DNA of 6,707 nucleotides from Puniceicoccales bacterium. Its GTDB lineage: Bacteria; Verrucomicrobiota; Verrucomicrobiia; Opitutales; LL51. A program made the translations under genes and the position numbers. The stretch lies in NCBI GenBank assembly GCA_031278845.1, contig JAITJQ010000021.1, positions 1-6,707 on the forward strand. Direction: 5' to 3'. The notes beneath the pieces are model-generated. The model did not search any database. It had not been told where the DNA came from and worked only from the letters and a program-made list of their open reading frames with translations. This document shows, one piece after another, positions 5,166-6,707 of this stretch. Numbering within the stretch: the stretch's first letter is position 1; each line of letters begins with the position of its first letter.

Positions 5166-6089
5166 ATGGATCTACTCGATCAATTAAAAACCTATTCCAC
5201 GGTAGTTGCGGATACTGGTGATTTGGGCGTTATTGAAAAATTTCGGCCGCGGGATGCGACAACCAATCCGTCAATCGTCCTTAAAACGGTTACGAAAAAT
5301 CCATATTTTTTGAGAAATATTTTAACACTTTACGACGGATGGGGGCCGGACCAGATTTTAGATCGCCTCGTTGTCGAAATGGGGGTAGAAATTTTAAAAA
5401 TTATTCCCGGTCGCATTTCGACGGAGGTTGATGCCCACCTATCGTTCGACGCCACGGCAACGGTTAATAAAGCGCGAGAATTGATCGATTTGTATCGAGC
5501 TAGGGGAGTTCCCAGACAATCCGTACTTATAAAAATTGCAGCGACCTGGGAAGGTATTCAGGCTGCCAAATCCCTTGAGAAAGAGGGTATTCATTGCAAT
5601 ATGACGTTGGTATTTTCTTTGGAGCAGGCGGTGGCCTGTGCGGAGGCCAAGGTGACATTAATTTCTCCATTTGTCGGTCGCATTTTGGACTGGTATCAAT
5701 CGAATAATCCGGAGGCTTTGGTAGATGGCTTTGATCCGGGCGTGGAGTCGGTACGGCGCATTTTTAGTTACTATAAAAAGTGGGGTTACGAGACGGAAAT
5801 TATGGCGGCGAGTTTTAGAAATATTGAAGAGATTACGGCACTTGCGGGTTGCGATTTACTGACGATTAGTCCCCAGTTACTCGAGCAATTGACGCAAACG
5901 GAGGGCACCGTATCCAATGAAATGGAGTCGATAGGTGGAGAATGGGAACAAAAAATGGCATTAAAGGAATCCGATTTTCGGTTAGAACTGAATGAAAATC
6001 AGATGGCGATGGAAAAATTATCCGAAGGTATTCGGCTATTTTGTCGGGATATTCGCAAGTTAAATGAACTTATTGCGGAACGGCTATGA
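5166..6089 (+). CDS. tal: Transaldolase (TalB type)
   Basis: Cytosolic enzyme of the non-oxidative pentose phosphate pathway. It moves a dihydroxyacetone unit from sedoheptulose 7-phosphate to glyceraldehyde 3-phosphate, giving erythrose 4-phosphate and fructose 6-phosphate. From the ATG at 5166 the product is 307 aa, close to E. coli TalB (317). It aligns along the whole length: YSTVVADTGD with Asp16, DATTNPS with Asn34, PGRISTEVDAHLSFD with Glu87, VLIKIAATWEG with the Schiff-base Lys123, CNMTLVFSLEQA with Thr147, LISPFVGRILDWY with Ser167, then MAASFRNIEEI and AGCDLLTISPQLL. A TTG at 5127 would add 13 residues with no family counterpart, so the ATG is preferred. The region between NPSIVL and GVEILKIIPG is shorter than in TalB, which accounts for most of the length difference. 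The stop overlaps the next start (ATGA), pointing to an operon with translational coupling. Confidence 0.96.
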   Translation: MDLLDQLKTYSTVVADTGDLGVIEKFRPRDATTNPSIVLKTVTKNPYFLRNILTLYDGWGPDQILDRLVVEMGVEILKIIPGRISTEVDAHLSFDATATVNKARELIDLYRARGVPRQSVLIKIAATWEGIQAAKSLEKEGIHCNMTLVFSLEQAVACAEAKVTLISPFVGRILDWYQSNNPEALVDGFDPGVESVRRIFSYYKKWGYETEIMAASFRNIEEITALAGCDLLTISPQLLEQLTQTEGTVSNEMESIGGEWEQKMALKESDFRLELNENQMAMEKLSEGIRLFCRDIRKLNELIAERL

Positions 6090-6707
6090 ATGTCATGGAA
6101 CATTTTGATGGTGCCGAACAATTTTTTTCCGTTTGTGAGCAGCTCAAAGGAAAACGCGTCGGCATTTGGGGGCATTTACATCCGGATGGCGACTGTATTG
6201 GTGCGCAGATTGTCATGCGTGATATTTTACTGCAGTACGGTGCGATTCCGCTAATCGGGTTAACCAAGGGTAAGATTGCGATGAATTCGCAATGGATTGC
6301 TCGGGATTACGATTTCACGCGAGCGGAGGAAATAGCAGCCGATGAATCTATTTTTATGGATTGCAAGATCATGTTACGGGCTGGTGACTTTGCAAAAAAG
6401 TTATCGAAGCCACTCATGCTGATTAATGACCACATTTTCGGAGAAAAGTTTGCGCGGCATAATTTTTTCTATCCCGAAGCGGCGGCAACCTGCGAGATGA
6501 TTGCGGATTTTCTTGAGCAGAAACAGTGGGGGATCGGAGCGGCAACGGCGTTGTACGTCGGGATCGTGACCGATACGGGGCAGTTTAGCCATTCATCGAC
6601 GGTGGTTCGGACAGTATTTCTGGCTTCCCAGCTCGCATTACAGGGAGCGGATCCCCATCGCAAATTTTCACTTCACAACTCCGCCGGTTTGATCTGCACA
6701 ATTTTCA
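6086..6707 (+). CDS. DHH-family phosphoesterase (NrnA-like oligoribonuclease/pAp phosphatase), partial, degenerate DHH motif
   Basis: The ATG at 6086 overlaps the tal stop by 4 bases. The frame stays open for 207 codons to the right edge, so the C-terminal DHHA1 domain is outside. Family motifs are visible. GHLHPDGDCIGA gives His30, Asp34 and Asp36 (motif I, HxxPDGDxxG). FMDCK gives Asp92 (motif II). YPEAAATCEMIADFL matches the usual xPxASATCE helix, and ALYVGIVTDTGQF gives Asp163 (motif IV). GADPHR (188-192) is also typical. NrnA proteins degrade 2-5-nt RNAs and/or 3'-phosphoadenosine 5'-phosphate with Mn2+; some relatives cleave cyclic dinucleotides. The signature DHH reads D115-H116-I117 here, and spacing to the following Asn is one residue short, so one His has apparently been lost. 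A second acidic residue usual after motif II (as in DxGD) is also absent. Membership of the superfamily is secure; activity and exact substrate are not. Confidence 0.85.
   Translation, partial: MNVMEHFDGAEQFFSVCEQLKGKRVGIWGHLHPDGDCIGAQIVMRDILLQYGAIPLIGLTKGKIAMNSQWIARDYDFTRAEEIAADESIFMDCKIMLRAGDFAKKLSKPLMLINDHIFGEKFARHNFFYPEAAATCEMIADFLEQKQWGIGAATALYVGIVTDTGQFSHSSTVVRTVFLASQLALQGADPHRKFSLHNSAGLICTIF

Noticed and set aside
6643..6707. Possible frameshift near the end of the DHH gene, where another frame reads FTSQLRRFDLHNF after GADPHR
   Set aside because: Too close to the window edge to judge; the annotated frame is also open.
1..6707. tRNA or rRNA genes, CRISPR arrays, intact insertion sequences or riboswitches
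   Set aside because: No repeat-spacer pattern, no tRNA-like cloverleaf and no transposase of usable length was seen in any frame.

Overview
This 6.7-kb window looks like chromosomal DNA from a Gram-negative, LPS-bearing bacterium. LpxD shows lipid A synthesis and IspG shows the MEP isoprenoid route. Genes are fairly AT-rich, with several TTG start candidates and weak or absent Shine-Dalgarno sequences. Two paralogous chymotrypsin-fold proteases and several decayed genes sit among housekeeping genes. The mix would suit a host-associated or otherwise specialised lineage, perhaps in the Verrucomicrobiota/Opitutae neighbourhood. That placement is a guess that the sequence alone cannot settle.

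Left part (1-3260). The 3' part of a trypsin-like protease gene enters from the left edge on the + strand and ends 5 bp from the convergent lpxD gene (- strand, 890-1927). Divergent from lpxD is a second, paralogous protease gene (2181-3206, +). It carries a recognisable His/Asp/Ser triad. A likely signal peptide (2080-2166) lies just upstream in a different frame, so this gene appears to be split by a one-base frameshift. A weak hairpin plus T-run follows it. ispG (3265-4350, -) is convergent with it.

Middle part (4351-5165). About 800 bp lie between ispG and transaldolase with no intact gene, but the stretch is not empty. On the - strand is the C-terminal core of a colicin E3-type ribosome-inactivating RNase, with the catalytic D-x-x-H-x-x-x-E pattern. 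It runs directly into the headless 3' half of a small CPxCG zinc-ribbon protein, in the position expected of an immunity gene. A frameshifted helical tail then runs to within 4 bp of the ispG start. This is best read as a decayed toxin-immunity module. On the + strand are a 45-aa ORF with a CxxC motif and further short open stretches that look like gene debris.

Right part (5166-6707). Transaldolase (tal) is followed, with a 4-base ATGA overlap, by a DHH-family phosphoesterase gene that runs off the right edge. Its signature motif lacks one histidine. The metabolic genes serve separate pathways: lipid A, isoprenoid precursors, pentose phosphate, and probably nanoRNA/nucleotide turnover. The proteases and toxin remnant are the accessory part.
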